The notes beneath the pieces were generated by a model. It was not told the DNA's origin and searched no databases. It saw only the letters and a program-made list of their open reading frames with translations. DNA of 64,000 nt, taken from assembly GCA_023659865.1 (NCBI GenBank), contig JAGXON010000002.1, forward strand, positions 39,619 to 103,618, in the 5' to 3' direction. Source of the stretch: Candidatus Diapherotrites archaeon LH_S9 (GTDB lineage Archaea; B1Sed10-29; WALL01; JAGXON01). Positions within the stretch are counted from its first letter, which is position 1. Every line of letters begins with the position of its first letter. Below are positions 19,950 to 29,518 of this stretch, piece by piece. A program made the position numbers and the translations under genes.

Positions 19950-21135
19950 CACTGACGCCCTGGACTGCATACAGGAAAACGAGGGCGAAGAAAACGGAGA
20001 ACTGGAGCCAATCGTGACCTGCGACCTCACAGGCTACATAAAAGAAGGAATAAATGAGTTCCCTTCCGACGGAGGAAAAGGCAACCTACGAATCCAATGC
20101 AAAAACGAAGAAGGAACAACCGAAAACCTAAACATCCCTGACATAATCGTGGACAAGACAGCACCTAAATTAGGTAAAATAGAGACATATAATTATGATG
20201 TGACTACATGTGAGACAACTGGAGGTATCAGGGATTTTGGAGTCAAGCCATTTAAAATAACAGACAGTGGGCACTTGGATCCAACCTTGAGCTGTGAGGT
20301 AACCTTTTTGAAACAAACAGGTGAAGAGAAACTTTGGAAAAAAGGGAAAGAAGAAAAGATAGAAGGGTGGACAGAAAAAAACGGAATTAAAGAAAAGAAG
20401 GTCACCGGTGGGAAGGACAACGGTGGATGGTGGTGGAGGATGCCGGAATTCGTTTCTCACTCGATTGGTTTGAACGACGAATGTTCGAACGAGGAACCTT
20501 CCACCGAGAACATTGAGAATATTAGAGTGAACTGTTCTTCAAGACATTACACCCGAGAAAAAAAAGTTTTTCATCCTATAACCTGCGCTGGAGAAGTAGA
20601 ATGGGACAATAGAAGAGTCTTCTTGGAGAAAAAACCTCCTGATGACTACGGTGATTATAAAGAGTGTACCACCGATGAAGATGTACCCTATATTGATAAT
20701 GATGATCAAGAGGAAGGGCAGTTACCCATCTACCTTCTTCCTCCTGACTCAAGCACTGCCACCAATTGGGTTGCCGATCTTGCATCTTACTGTTTTTCTA
20801 CAGCGAATCCGGGCGACACTGAAGGAGCAGATGACAGTGCTGACTGTTACTTCTTTTCTCCTGAACTGGTTGAAGGGGCCACCTCAGGGCTTAAAGAAAA
20901 GATAAGCGGCCCACACGACAAAGATGACATGTTCCTCTATGGCGCGCCTTACGCCAGGGGAAGCGGGGTAAAATCAATTTGGTATAGAGACGCCCAGTAT
21001 CCTTGGCAGAACGATATACTCATAACTGATGTTGATGATGATGAGAAAGACGTGGGATGGTTGAGGGGGGGCCCGCTAGACTGCTGGGAGGAACATCAAG
21101 CGCCAGTAGTAGGAAACGGAGAAGAATGCGGATGA
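19945..21135 (+). CDS. Giant surface protein 2, 3' part in the +1 frame (C-terminal tip)
   Basis: Open from the A9 run: NDNTDALDCIQENEGEENGELEPIVTCDLTGYIKEG...VDKTAPKLGKIETYNYDVTT..., resembling VLDSKAPKIKYTNVEDYNVST in giant 3; annotated ORF starts at 20014. Confidence 0.75.
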   Translation, partial: DNTDALDCIQENEGEENGELEPIVTCDLTGYIKEGINEFPSDGGKGNLRIQCKNEEGTTENLNIPDIIVDKTAPKLGKIETYNYDVTTCETTGGIRDFGVKPFKITDSGHLDPTLSCEVTFLKQTGEEKLWKKGKEEKIEGWTEKNGIKEKKVTGGKDNGGWWWRMPEFVSHSIGLNDECSNEEPSTENIENIRVNCSSRHYTREKKVFHPITCAGEVEWDNRRVFLEKKPPDDYGDYKECTTDEDVPYIDNDDQEEGQLPIYLLPPDSSTATNWVADLASYCFSTANPGDTEGADDSADCYFFSPELVEGATSGLKEKISGPHDKDDMFLYGAPYARGSGVKSIWYRDAQYPWQNDILITDVDDDEKDVGWLRGGPLDCWEEHQAPVVGNGEECG

Positions 21136-21268
21136 AAACACAAAGAAAGAGCCTATAAAAAAGCATTCAAACACAGAAAACGAATCAAATCCTTCTTCTC
21201 AGAGGAGCACATAAAAACATCAGACCCAAACAAGCGTCCAGCTAACCTTAAAACAGAGAGTGAATTTT

Positions 21269-21285
21269 TTTCTCTATTAGAGAAA
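21269..21285. promoter_or_regulatory. Perfect inverted repeat TTTCTCTA-T-TAGAGAAA followed by CTTTTT, upstream of giant gene 3
   Basis: Direct reading; terminator or regulatory dyad. Confidence 0.5.
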
Positions 21286-21326
21286 CTTTTTAATACAAGA
21301 CGTTTGTTTAATTAACTAGTTTGAAG

Positions 21327-24300
21327 ATGAACCTAAAAGAAAAGTACTTCACAATAGAAGACAAATACTACGACTTCCTCGACAAACTCCAAAACAAAAA
21401 CATACCCATCTACAAAATCATCAACCCAATAGACAAACACGTGCCCAGCCTCCTACTACTAATTCTCCTCACACTAACAACCCTACTTCTCCTAACCTAC
21501 TTCCTGCTCTCCTCCGCCGGAGCAGCAGAAACACAAATGACAGTCGAAGTCTCAAGCGCCAACCAACTACTAACCAACGCAAACGTCACCGCAAAATTCA
21601 ACAAAAAAACAGTCTCAGGCAAAACCAGTTCAAACGGAAAAACCACCCTAAACGTCCCAAACCAAGAACTGAACGTGACCGCCAGAAAAACCGGCTGCAA
21701 ACCAAAAAGCTTGCTGACAACACCAAAAAAAATCCTGAAAATAAGTTTAGCCTGCAACAAAGACGTACTAACCGGATGCCTCGACATAAACGAAAACGTT
21801 CCAAAAGTATACATGCAAACCCCAGACAACTCAAAACCAAGAAACTGTGTCCTACGAGTAACCGACAAAAACGGAGAACCAAAAGACATCGGATGGAAAA
21901 TAAACAAAAAAGAACAAGCCCTAATAATCAATCCAAGCACCTGCTTCAAAGCAAACTACTTCATACACATCTCATGCGACTCACACACATACACCAACAC
22001 CATCAAAAAACTCGTCCAAGAAATAAAGTCCAAGGGAGAAATCACTTTAAAGAAAATCAAGTCAGGAGCAACCAAGTGCAACCTAGTAACTCAAACCGAA
22101 ACAATCGAAAACTCTTCAGGCAACCCAATCCAAGGAATCAAAGTCACAGCAGTCAACAAAGAAGGCACCAAACTCAGCACTCAATGCGATAACACCGTTT
22201 TCGAAGGCATAACCAACGAAAACGGAGAAGTAACACTAAAACTACCGAAAGGAATCAAGTACTTCCTAAGGTACGAGGACCCACAAGAAAGATATTCACC
22301 AGAAACCTCTGACAAAAAAACAGCCAGCGAAAGCGGTTCAAACCCTTTCTATCTCTCAAAAGGCAGCGAAACCCAAATCACAATAGTCAACGAAAACAAC
22401 AATCCAATCAAAATGCCGACAGTGAAAATAAAGAAAGACAATCAAGTGCTCAAAGTCACAAAACCTGAAGACGGAGTCGCAGACATCGCTCTCGAAGAAG
22501 AAGAAAACTACAAAGTCGTAGCAACTCACCCAGATTACTACCCGGGCTCAGGAACCGTTACAGGAGGAAGCAAAACAAGAATCTCGCTCGAAAAAACCAA
22601 AGAAACAGGAACCGCTAAAATAAAAGCAATCAATCACAAGACCAAAACACCGCTCAAAGGAACCAGAATAGAACTAATGCATGAAGGAATAGTTTACAAA
22701 GAATGCGAAACCAAGGAAAACGGAGTATGCAAATGGAAAAACACAGGTACAGGCACATACGGGATAAGAGCGTACGCTCCAGGACAAACAACTTCCCAGA
22801 AATTCGATGAACTTGAAGTCAAAGCCAATCAACTTAACGAAAAAACAATCGAAGTAAACCCCAGGAAAGTAACCCTCACCATTAAAACACTTGTAGAAGG
22901 CGTTCCTCAACAAAACGTGAAAGTCACAGCAGGAGAACAAGAAAAAAACACAAACTCGGAAGGTACCACAAGCTTCGAAATGTATCAAGGACAAAAAATA
23001 AGCATAAAAGCACAATACCAGCAGATGAGGATTCATACAGCAAAATTAACACTAATACAAGACACTGAAAAAACGCTTAAACTAACCGAAGAAAAAGAAA
23101 TAACTCTAACCGCTCCATACACAATACAACCTAAAGCAAGAGACAGCATCCAAATAACAACTCAAGGCACCGGAAAAATCGAAGTATGGTCCGGAGAACA
23201 AGGAGAACTAGACAACGACGTACAAACACCAATCGAACTAGGACCCCTCCAAACAAACAACCTCCCCGAAAACGCCGGAATATTGGTGAGGAAATCCTAT
23301 CCTCTTGGCTCAAGATCAAGCACGGGAGAAGCCTTCAAGTACATTCAAGTAACCAACACGCAGAACCTGCAGTTCACAATACCAATAAAAGCAAAACAAA
23401 CCGCTACAGGAACCACAAAAATCCATTACAGGATCAAGGAAAAAAACTGGAAAGAAAAAACCATCGAAATCAGTGAAATTCCTGTGATTGAGAATCCTGA
23501 GGGAGAAGTTTTCAAAAGATTTTCTGCAGGCTTATCCGAACAAAAACAAGCACAAGAATACCTATGGCGGCAAAGCACTTCAGCTTCACGAAAAGAAACC
23601 GTCTACATTCATTTCAAAGCAAAAGCAAAAACAGAAGCACTCGAGTACAACATACCTATTAACACTGGAAAAGGTCTTGAAATGAAGAAATACGGCGGAA
23701 CAATAACCCAAGAAGACGGAACAGCAACAGAATTGACTGAAAAGCAACTGCAAGGAACCAAAGCAATACTAAAACCAGGAAAACCAATCCACCTGGAAAA
23801 CGAGCTTGAGCTATGGATAAAAACAACAGGAAAAACCCGTGGAATAGGTTCAATCAAGTTCTTCCAGAAACCAGCACTAGACTACTTCATTGGTGGAGAA
23901 ACAAACCCAGAAGAAACTCCAGTAGAAGGAATAGAAGCTTCAATAAAAACAGAAACCGAGATTTGCCCAAAACCAGGCTACGAAGGAACCTGCACATGGA
24001 TCCCATTCAACGTAAACAAAGAACCTCTTGTAACCAGTTCACTGGACGGGACAAGCAGACCAATCCAAATAGAAGTAAAAGCTCGGAACACAGGAGACGA
24101 AACAAAAAACGTGGAGTTAACTGGCATCGACCCAGAACTCACACAACTCTCAATAGACCCAGCGAGCACCTCGATACAACCTGGGGACACAAAAACCATT
24201 TCAATCCAGGGCTCCGCCCAAGAAACCTCAGCGCACGACATGACACTGAAAATGAATGGAAAAACCTGGAGAAAAATAAAACACACTCCAGCAAACTACT

Positions 24301-27300
24301 TGATTAGAACCCGAGGAATAACTAGAAACGGAAGAACAACTGACTACCTCAGCACCTCAACAGACTCAGTCCTCGTAACCTTCCTCCAGAAAACTCCTTC
24401 AAAAGAAAAAAAGCTAACTGAAAACACTCAAGCAACCATCACGCTCCCAAACGGAAGGAAAAACCCTCTTTACACCAGCTACCAACACGAAAACCAGTTC
24501 CACGGAACCCTAGGCAGAACAGATCCAGGACAAGCCAAAGTAAAAGTTAAGCACAAAAACCTCGAACTAAGCAAACCCGAACTAATCCGAGGAATCAAAC
24601 TCACTCCATCACCTGCAAACCCAATAAGAATACCATTAACCCCTATGCATCCGGTGAAAACACGGAACATAAACATTCAAAACAACCGGAAAACCCTAAC
24701 GAAAACAGAAGCAACCATAACACAAGAAGCTCAAGGATACGAACTAGAAACCACAACAACGCCAAACGAAATAAGCCCTATGTCAAACGCAGAAGTCGAG
24801 CTAAGAGCATCGTTAGGCGAAGAGGCACCAGAAGAAAGAACTGCAACACTCGAAATCAAAACAATCACAGGAAGCACCACGAGCACCGACAAATACAAAA
24901 TAAAACTAAGTTACGGAAAAAAAACAGGACCAGAAGGAATAGAAGGACTGAAAGTATTCAGAGAAACCGAAAAAATAAATCCAGACTCATGCGCATTCAT
25001 CACAAGTGAGAACGCAAAAACAGCTTACTTATGCGACTCAGAACAAGCCAGCAAAGCAATAATCCAAAGTTACAAAGACACCGTAGGCACAGCAGAAAAA
25101 ACTTTTGCACTCGCAGACGACAAAGTAACCCCTCAAACCATCAGCGAACTAACACCACCAGCAGGAATGAAAACAGAAGGAACCGCTTCCTGCGGAACAA
25201 TAACAGCCAAAATAAACAAACAAGAACAAACAGTAGAACTCGAAAGCGCTGAACAACCATGGTGCAACCCAGAAATGCCTTACTACTTCGTGAGCACCCT
25301 GAACAAAAACCCTAAGCTAAGACAGGAAGTTACAGGCACCATAAAATCCGTTTCGCTAACCCAGGAAAGCGAGTCAATCGACCTGAAAACACTTGGAGAA
25401 CTCGGAACCGAACACCGACAAGAAAACCCTGAAGCCCACTCAATAAACTACCAAAACCACCTAGAAAAACCAGGAATCGGATACGACTGGCTTAACCAAA
25501 CCTACGAAAAAACGGGCTACTTCAAAATCGATAAACTAGACGAAAAAACCAACATAGAAATCGGAACCATTGGAACAGGAACAGAAAACCCGGAATTTAT
25601 AAACAACTTGCTCAAATACTGGATTACAGGAAAAAACAAACCAATCAGCTCAAGAACCACAGAAAAAACCATGATAGTCAACCTGAACTCACTAGAAGCA
25701 ACTGAACCACCATCATACCCCAGCTTCGAACTACTGAACCAAAACCTAGAAACCTCCACGCCCGACATAACAGTAGAACTGAACAAAGAAATGGATGAAT
25801 GCAGTGTCTGGACCGAAACACCAAAACGGTTCGGAACCAAACAAAACCCAAAAACAAAATCCGGAAAAGACTTCAGCTACACACTCGCAGGAGAAACAAA
25901 AACAAGGTACCTAAAAATAACCTGCAAAGAGAATAACACCTGGACACACGTGAACACAATGACCGTGGAAATGGACACCGACGTAACCTCAACAATCTAC
26001 CTCGAAAACGCAACCGGAGCCTTCGCAAACACAGGCACATCCTACAAAACAATGAACAAAAACGTGACACTAGTACCCGGTTTCGAGAACCCGGACGAAG
26101 TACAGAAATGTACCTTAACTGATCTTTGGACTAGAAAAGTGAAGCAAGACTGCAAACAAGGCTGCAACATCACCTTCCCAGACGAATTCATCCAACAAAA
26201 TCAAGACCCAAACACAGACGAATACAAACCAGTCTCAAAAAACGCTAACATAACATGCGAAGACGAACACGGTAACAAAAAAAGCACGATAATCCAAGGC
26301 ACTTACTACGATCCAAACCAGTCCTTTATCCTCCTTCAACTCCTTGAAGAACCCGTCGTGCGAAAACAAGAAAAAGAGTGGGGCAACACGTACTATATCA
26401 CTGAATTCGGAACCGGATCCGATTTAACAATCGAAACGTATTCCCCTACTGGAACAGAAACCTGCTACATCCAGAAACAAGAAGCTAGTGGATTTAGGAA
26501 CTGCGAGAGAACTCATGAAACAGACCAGTGCAAAAGGATTCATGGAGAAGAAACGTGCTTGTTCAGGAACTTCTCATGCACGAGCTTGATCAACGAGATG
26601 AACATACAAGAAGGTGTGAACGAAAAAATAATAGAAGTAGGGTGCGTGGAAAAATTTACTGGAGACCAATTCGGTGGAGAATCCACTATAGTACTTGACA
26701 GCAAAGCACCAAAAATAAAATACACGAACGTCGAGGACTACAACGTTAGCACTAACATAAACCCAGGCGTGACGTTCAACATAACTGACGACGGATACTG
26801 GGATAAATACACGAACTGTACAGCAGAAATACTAAGAGGAAACGACCCACTAAGCTATCACACACATCCTTTTTACCCTTCAGCAGAAAACAAAGCACTG
26901 GAAGGAAGCGAAAGCTGGGAAAAACTACCATTAGACTCGGAACTCCTTGAAAAAACACTTTGGCTACCGAACTCCACAGCGCTCTTTATGACTGCAGTAA
27001 GAGGAATGAAGGATAATGGAATCGCTAGCGGTGTCGATAACTTGAACATAACCTGTAATACCACGCTATACAACCCTGAAGTCCAGGGAACAGAAACACC
27101 GGCTAACTCCACCCACATGAATGTGGATGTAGCTGGAAACGCATCAAGCGAAGCAAAAAGTGGCGCAGTAATCCGTGAAATCCCTGACTTCACTGGATTA
27201 GATGTTTACTTCCTGCCACCGGAGAAGAGTAAAGCGAAAAACAAACTAAGAGAACTTGGAAGGAAGTGCTACAACAATTCTTACAATATATCCACTGGAA

Positions 27301-29444
27301 AAAACGATTCTCAGGCTTGTTCCTGGGCAATCTTCGACGCACTAATAAAGTACAGAGATAACAACATATATAGTGACAGCTTCCGTAACCTCTGCTCCTC
27401 CCTCTCGAGCTTAGACAAAGGATTTTTTGCAAAAAGAGGAGAGATAGGTTCACTGCCTTCAGATGAAGATTGTGAATTCCAAGACAGAGGGTACAACTTC
27501 GATGAAAACAATCCTGCATTGTTCTGGTTCAAAGACGTTGGGTTCACGGAAGAACACTACAGAGACGGAAACTGGAATTTACTAGGCGGAGGTGAATTCA
27601 GGCACAGGAACAAACTCAGGCTCGATCCAAACCCCCCATCATCATCCAGCTTGAGCGCATGGCCCTCAACCGCAACTGCTCTCGAGGACCCCGGCGACCC
27701 GGATGCAGACGACTGGATAAAACCAAACTCGATAGAAATAGCGGTAGAACCTGCTGAAATATGGAGAAAATGCAGGCCGGGCGCTAGTATCGAAGCTAAT
27801 GGACCGGTGGAGGCTTCAGTTAATTGCTCTGCTAAAGACGTGGAGAGCAATAGCTTGAACTACTGGCTTTACTTTAATTGGACGAAAGCAAGAGAAGGTA
27901 ACTTCCCCATTCCTGCTAAAAGCAATACATTCATCCCAGAGAACAAGAGACTGAAAAACGGGCTATTGAGCAGTTACGAAGAAGGAGAAAACTACACTGC
28001 CCAAGGAAGCAGAGAAAATTACAACGTTTTTGATCCGCTCCGAGCGAAACACACCTTTCCTTTAGGCGGTGCTTCTGAAGCAGATTTTGATTTAAGTTGT
28101 ATTGCTAGCGATCAGGACTGGAACCGAACTAACGGAACAACAGAAATAACAATCAAAAACAATAAACCGAAAGTAACAGATCTGTCAATAGATTTGCCCG
28201 CCAATAGAGACTCAATACACTGGGGAGAAAGCACCACTGTAACATGTGAAGTAGGAGATTGTGAGGATGAATATGATCAATTAACCGTTGACCTAGAAGA
28301 AAATGGGCCGGACACAAACGGTTGGGAAGACGCGGTGGATCCAGGATCACCAGATAGTAGCGGAGAGGTTACTTACACAAAAGACGCGGAATATCCCTCT
28401 ATCCAATCATATCTGCCTGATGGTTACACGGGAAGATGGGATTACAAGTGCAAGGTAACCGACAAAAACGGGGATACAGGACAAGCCAACACCACCAACG
28501 GAGAAGGCCTCACGATAAATGGAATAAGCGAAATAGTCATAACCGCCACTCCAGAACCTCCTTACAGAACAGGAGATGTAATAGGTCTAGCAGTGTCAGG
28601 GTTCTTCGAGAACGGAGATGAAGTAGAAAATCTTGACTGGTCAACAATCCGCAGTTGTGGGGGATGGAGTCAATCGAGTCAATCCTCTAACACCAACGGG
28701 GGAAGTTTCGAAGAAAAAGAGGACTATGGATGGTCATACGAAGTAACATACGATTCCTGTGACGACGGTAACTGGACAGGAAAAATTGAAGCCAAGCAGT
28801 GGGGAGTAACAGGTGAGAAAGAAATAACAATAGAACCATGGGACGTCGTATGGGAAGGACAGTGCTTTAACACTGTAGACAGTGAAGGATGGTGCTGGCC
28901 TTCAGGAGGAAGCGACTTATCCTGCCGTACAGAAGGCGATCAACCTGGCAACTTCATAAATTGGATCGATTATCCCGGGGACTGGAATTGCGGTGGAAGT
29001 GGAGATAAATGCCCCGCATGGGAGGCCTTTTGCGGTCAAGGTGACTACATGAAATGGAGGGTTTACGGCTCAAATACTACGCTCGGAAGTTTTTCCACGG
29101 AAGAAAAGGATTATGAAGCGATTATTGATGGTGGAGGAAAACAGAATACCGCTACATCTGGAACGTGCTCAGGAAGCGGTTACCCTTATTGTCTATATAG
29201 AAAGGCAAAAGCAAGGTTGAAAAGCAACAGCTTGAGCATCAGTAAAAACTATGGTTTCCCAGACTCCGACACAACTGACAGCAGCTTCACCAGAAGCACG
29301 CCAAAAAGTGTAACACGCAACATTAACGCAAGCGAAAAAGAACCACTTGACCTGAAAGTGAAGTTCACAAACGATTGCTGCGGAAACGGTAGCAATATTG
29401 ACTTTCGCCTGAAAAGAATTAAGTTAAGAACAGTTTGTAGTTAA
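21327..29444 (+). CDS. Giant surface protein 3 (~2705 aa), N-terminal TM anchor, Cys/Trp-rich C-terminal tip
   Basis: N-term MNLKEKYFTIEDKYYDFLDKLQNKNIPIYKIINPIDKHVPSLLLLILLTLTTLLLLTYFL; alternative start 21321. Confidence 0.9.
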   Translation: MNLKEKYFTIEDKYYDFLDKLQNKNIPIYKIINPIDKHVPSLLLLILLTLTTLLLLTYFLLSSAGAAETQMTVEVSSANQLLTNANVTAKFNKKTVSGKTSSNGKTTLNVPNQELNVTARKTGCKPKSLLTTPKKILKISLACNKDVLTGCLDINENVPKVYMQTPDNSKPRNCVLRVTDKNGEPKDIGWKINKKEQALIINPSTCFKANYFIHISCDSHTYTNTIKKLVQEIKSKGEITLKKIKSGATKCNLVTQTETIENSSGNPIQGIKVTAVNKEGTKLSTQCDNTVFEGITNENGEVTLKLPKGIKYFLRYEDPQERYSPETSDKKTASESGSNPFYLSKGSETQITIVNENNNPIKMPTVKIKKDNQVLKVTKPEDGVADIALEEEENYKVVATHPDYYPGSGTVTGGSKTRISLEKTKETGTAKIKAINHKTKTPLKGTRIELMHEGIVYKECETKENGVCKWKNTGTGTYGIRAYAPGQTTSQKFDELEVKANQLNEKTIEVNPRKVTLTIKTLVEGVPQQNVKVTAGEQEKNTNSEGTTSFEMYQGQKISIKAQYQQMRIHTAKLTLIQDTEKTLKLTEEKEITLTAPYTIQPKARDSIQITTQGTGKIEVWSGEQGELDNDVQTPIELGPLQTNNLPENAGILVRKSYPLGSRSSTGEAFKYIQVTNTQNLQFTIPIKAKQTATGTTKIHYRIKEKNWKEKTIEISEIPVIENPEGEVFKRFSAGLSEQKQAQEYLWRQSTSASRKETVYIHFKAKAKTEALEYNIPINTGKGLEMKKYGGTITQEDGTATELTEKQLQGTKAILKPGKPIHLENELELWIKTTGKTRGIGSIKFFQKPALDYFIGGETNPEETPVEGIEASIKTETEICPKPGYEGTCTWIPFNVNKEPLVTSSLDGTSRPIQIEVKARNTGDETKNVELTGIDPELTQLSIDPASTSIQPGDTKTISIQGSAQETSAHDMTLKMNGKTWRKIKHTPANYLIRTRGITRNGRTTDYLSTSTDSVLVTFLQKTPSKEKKLTENTQATITLPNGRKNPLYTSYQHENQFHGTLGRTDPGQAKVKVKHKNLELSKPELIRGIKLTPSPANPIRIPLTPMHPVKTRNINIQNNRKTLTKTEATITQEAQGYELETTTTPNEISPMSNAEVELRASLGEEAPEERTATLEIKTITGSTTSTDKYKIKLSYGKKTGPEGIEGLKVFRETEKINPDSCAFITSENAKTAYLCDSEQASKAIIQSYKDTVGTAEKTFALADDKVTPQTISELTPPAGMKTEGTASCGTITAKINKQEQTVELESAEQPWCNPEMPYYFVSTLNKNPKLRQEVTGTIKSVSLTQESESIDLKTLGELGTEHRQENPEAHSINYQNHLEKPGIGYDWLNQTYEKTGYFKIDKLDEKTNIEIGTIGTGTENPEFINNLLKYWITGKNKPISSRTTEKTMIVNLNSLEATEPPSYPSFELLNQNLETSTPDITVELNKEMDECSVWTETPKRFGTKQNPKTKSGKDFSYTLAGETKTRYLKITCKENNTWTHVNTMTVEMDTDVTSTIYLENATGAFANTGTSYKTMNKNVTLVPGFENPDEVQKCTLTDLWTRKVKQDCKQGCNITFPDEFIQQNQDPNTDEYKPVSKNANITCEDEHGNKKSTIIQGTYYDPNQSFILLQLLEEPVVRKQEKEWGNTYYITEFGTGSDLTIETYSPTGTETCYIQKQEASGFRNCERTHETDQCKRIHGEETCLFRNFSCTSLINEMNIQEGVNEKIIEVGCVEKFTGDQFGGESTIVLDSKAPKIKYTNVEDYNVSTNINPGVTFNITDDGYWDKYTNCTAEILRGNDPLSYHTHPFYPSAENKALEGSESWEKLPLDSELLEKTLWLPNSTALFMTAVRGMKDNGIASGVDNLNITCNTTLYNPEVQGTETPANSTHMNVDVAGNASSEAKSGAVIREIPDFTGLDVYFLPPEKSKAKNKLRELGRKCYNNSYNISTGKNDSQACSWAIFDALIKYRDNNIYSDSFRNLCSSLSSLDKGFFAKRGEIGSLPSDEDCEFQDRGYNFDENNPALFWFKDVGFTEEHYRDGNWNLLGGGEFRHRNKLRLDPNPPSSSSLSAWPSTATALEDPGDPDADDWIKPNSIEIAVEPAEIWRKCRPGASIEANGPVEASVNCSAKDVESNSLNYWLYFNWTKAREGNFPIPAKSNTFIPENKRLKNGLLSSYEEGENYTAQGSRENYNVFDPLRAKHTFPLGGASEADFDLSCIASDQDWNRTNGTTEITIKNNKPKVTDLSIDLPANRDSIHWGESTTVTCEVGDCEDEYDQLTVDLEENGPDTNGWEDAVDPGSPDSSGEVTYTKDAEYPSIQSYLPDGYTGRWDYKCKVTDKNGDTGQANTTNGEGLTINGISEIVITATPEPPYRTGDVIGLAVSGFFENGDEVENLDWSTIRSCGGWSQSSQSSNTNGGSFEEKEDYGWSYEVTYDSCDDGNWTGKIEAKQWGVTGEKEITIEPWDVVWEGQCFNTVDSEGWCWPSGGSDLSCRTEGDQPGNFINWIDYPGDWNCGGSGDKCPAWEAFCGQGDYMKWRVYGSNTTLGSFSTEEKDYEAIIDGGGKQNTATSGTCSGSGYPYCLYRKAKARLKSNSLSISKNYGFPDSDTTDSSFTRSTPKSVTRNINASEKEPLDLKVKFTNDCCGNGSNIDFRLKRIKLRTVCS

Positions 29445-29518
29445 TAATTATAAACCCCTATACAATATAATTAAACCAGTCAATGAAACACATTCAACCT
29501 GGCTCCCGGAGGCCTTAA

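Noticed and set aside
21133-21135. Stop-codon readthrough or selenocysteine at the TGA ending giant 2
   Set aside because: No SECIS-like element recognised; downstream 59-codon open frame may be chance
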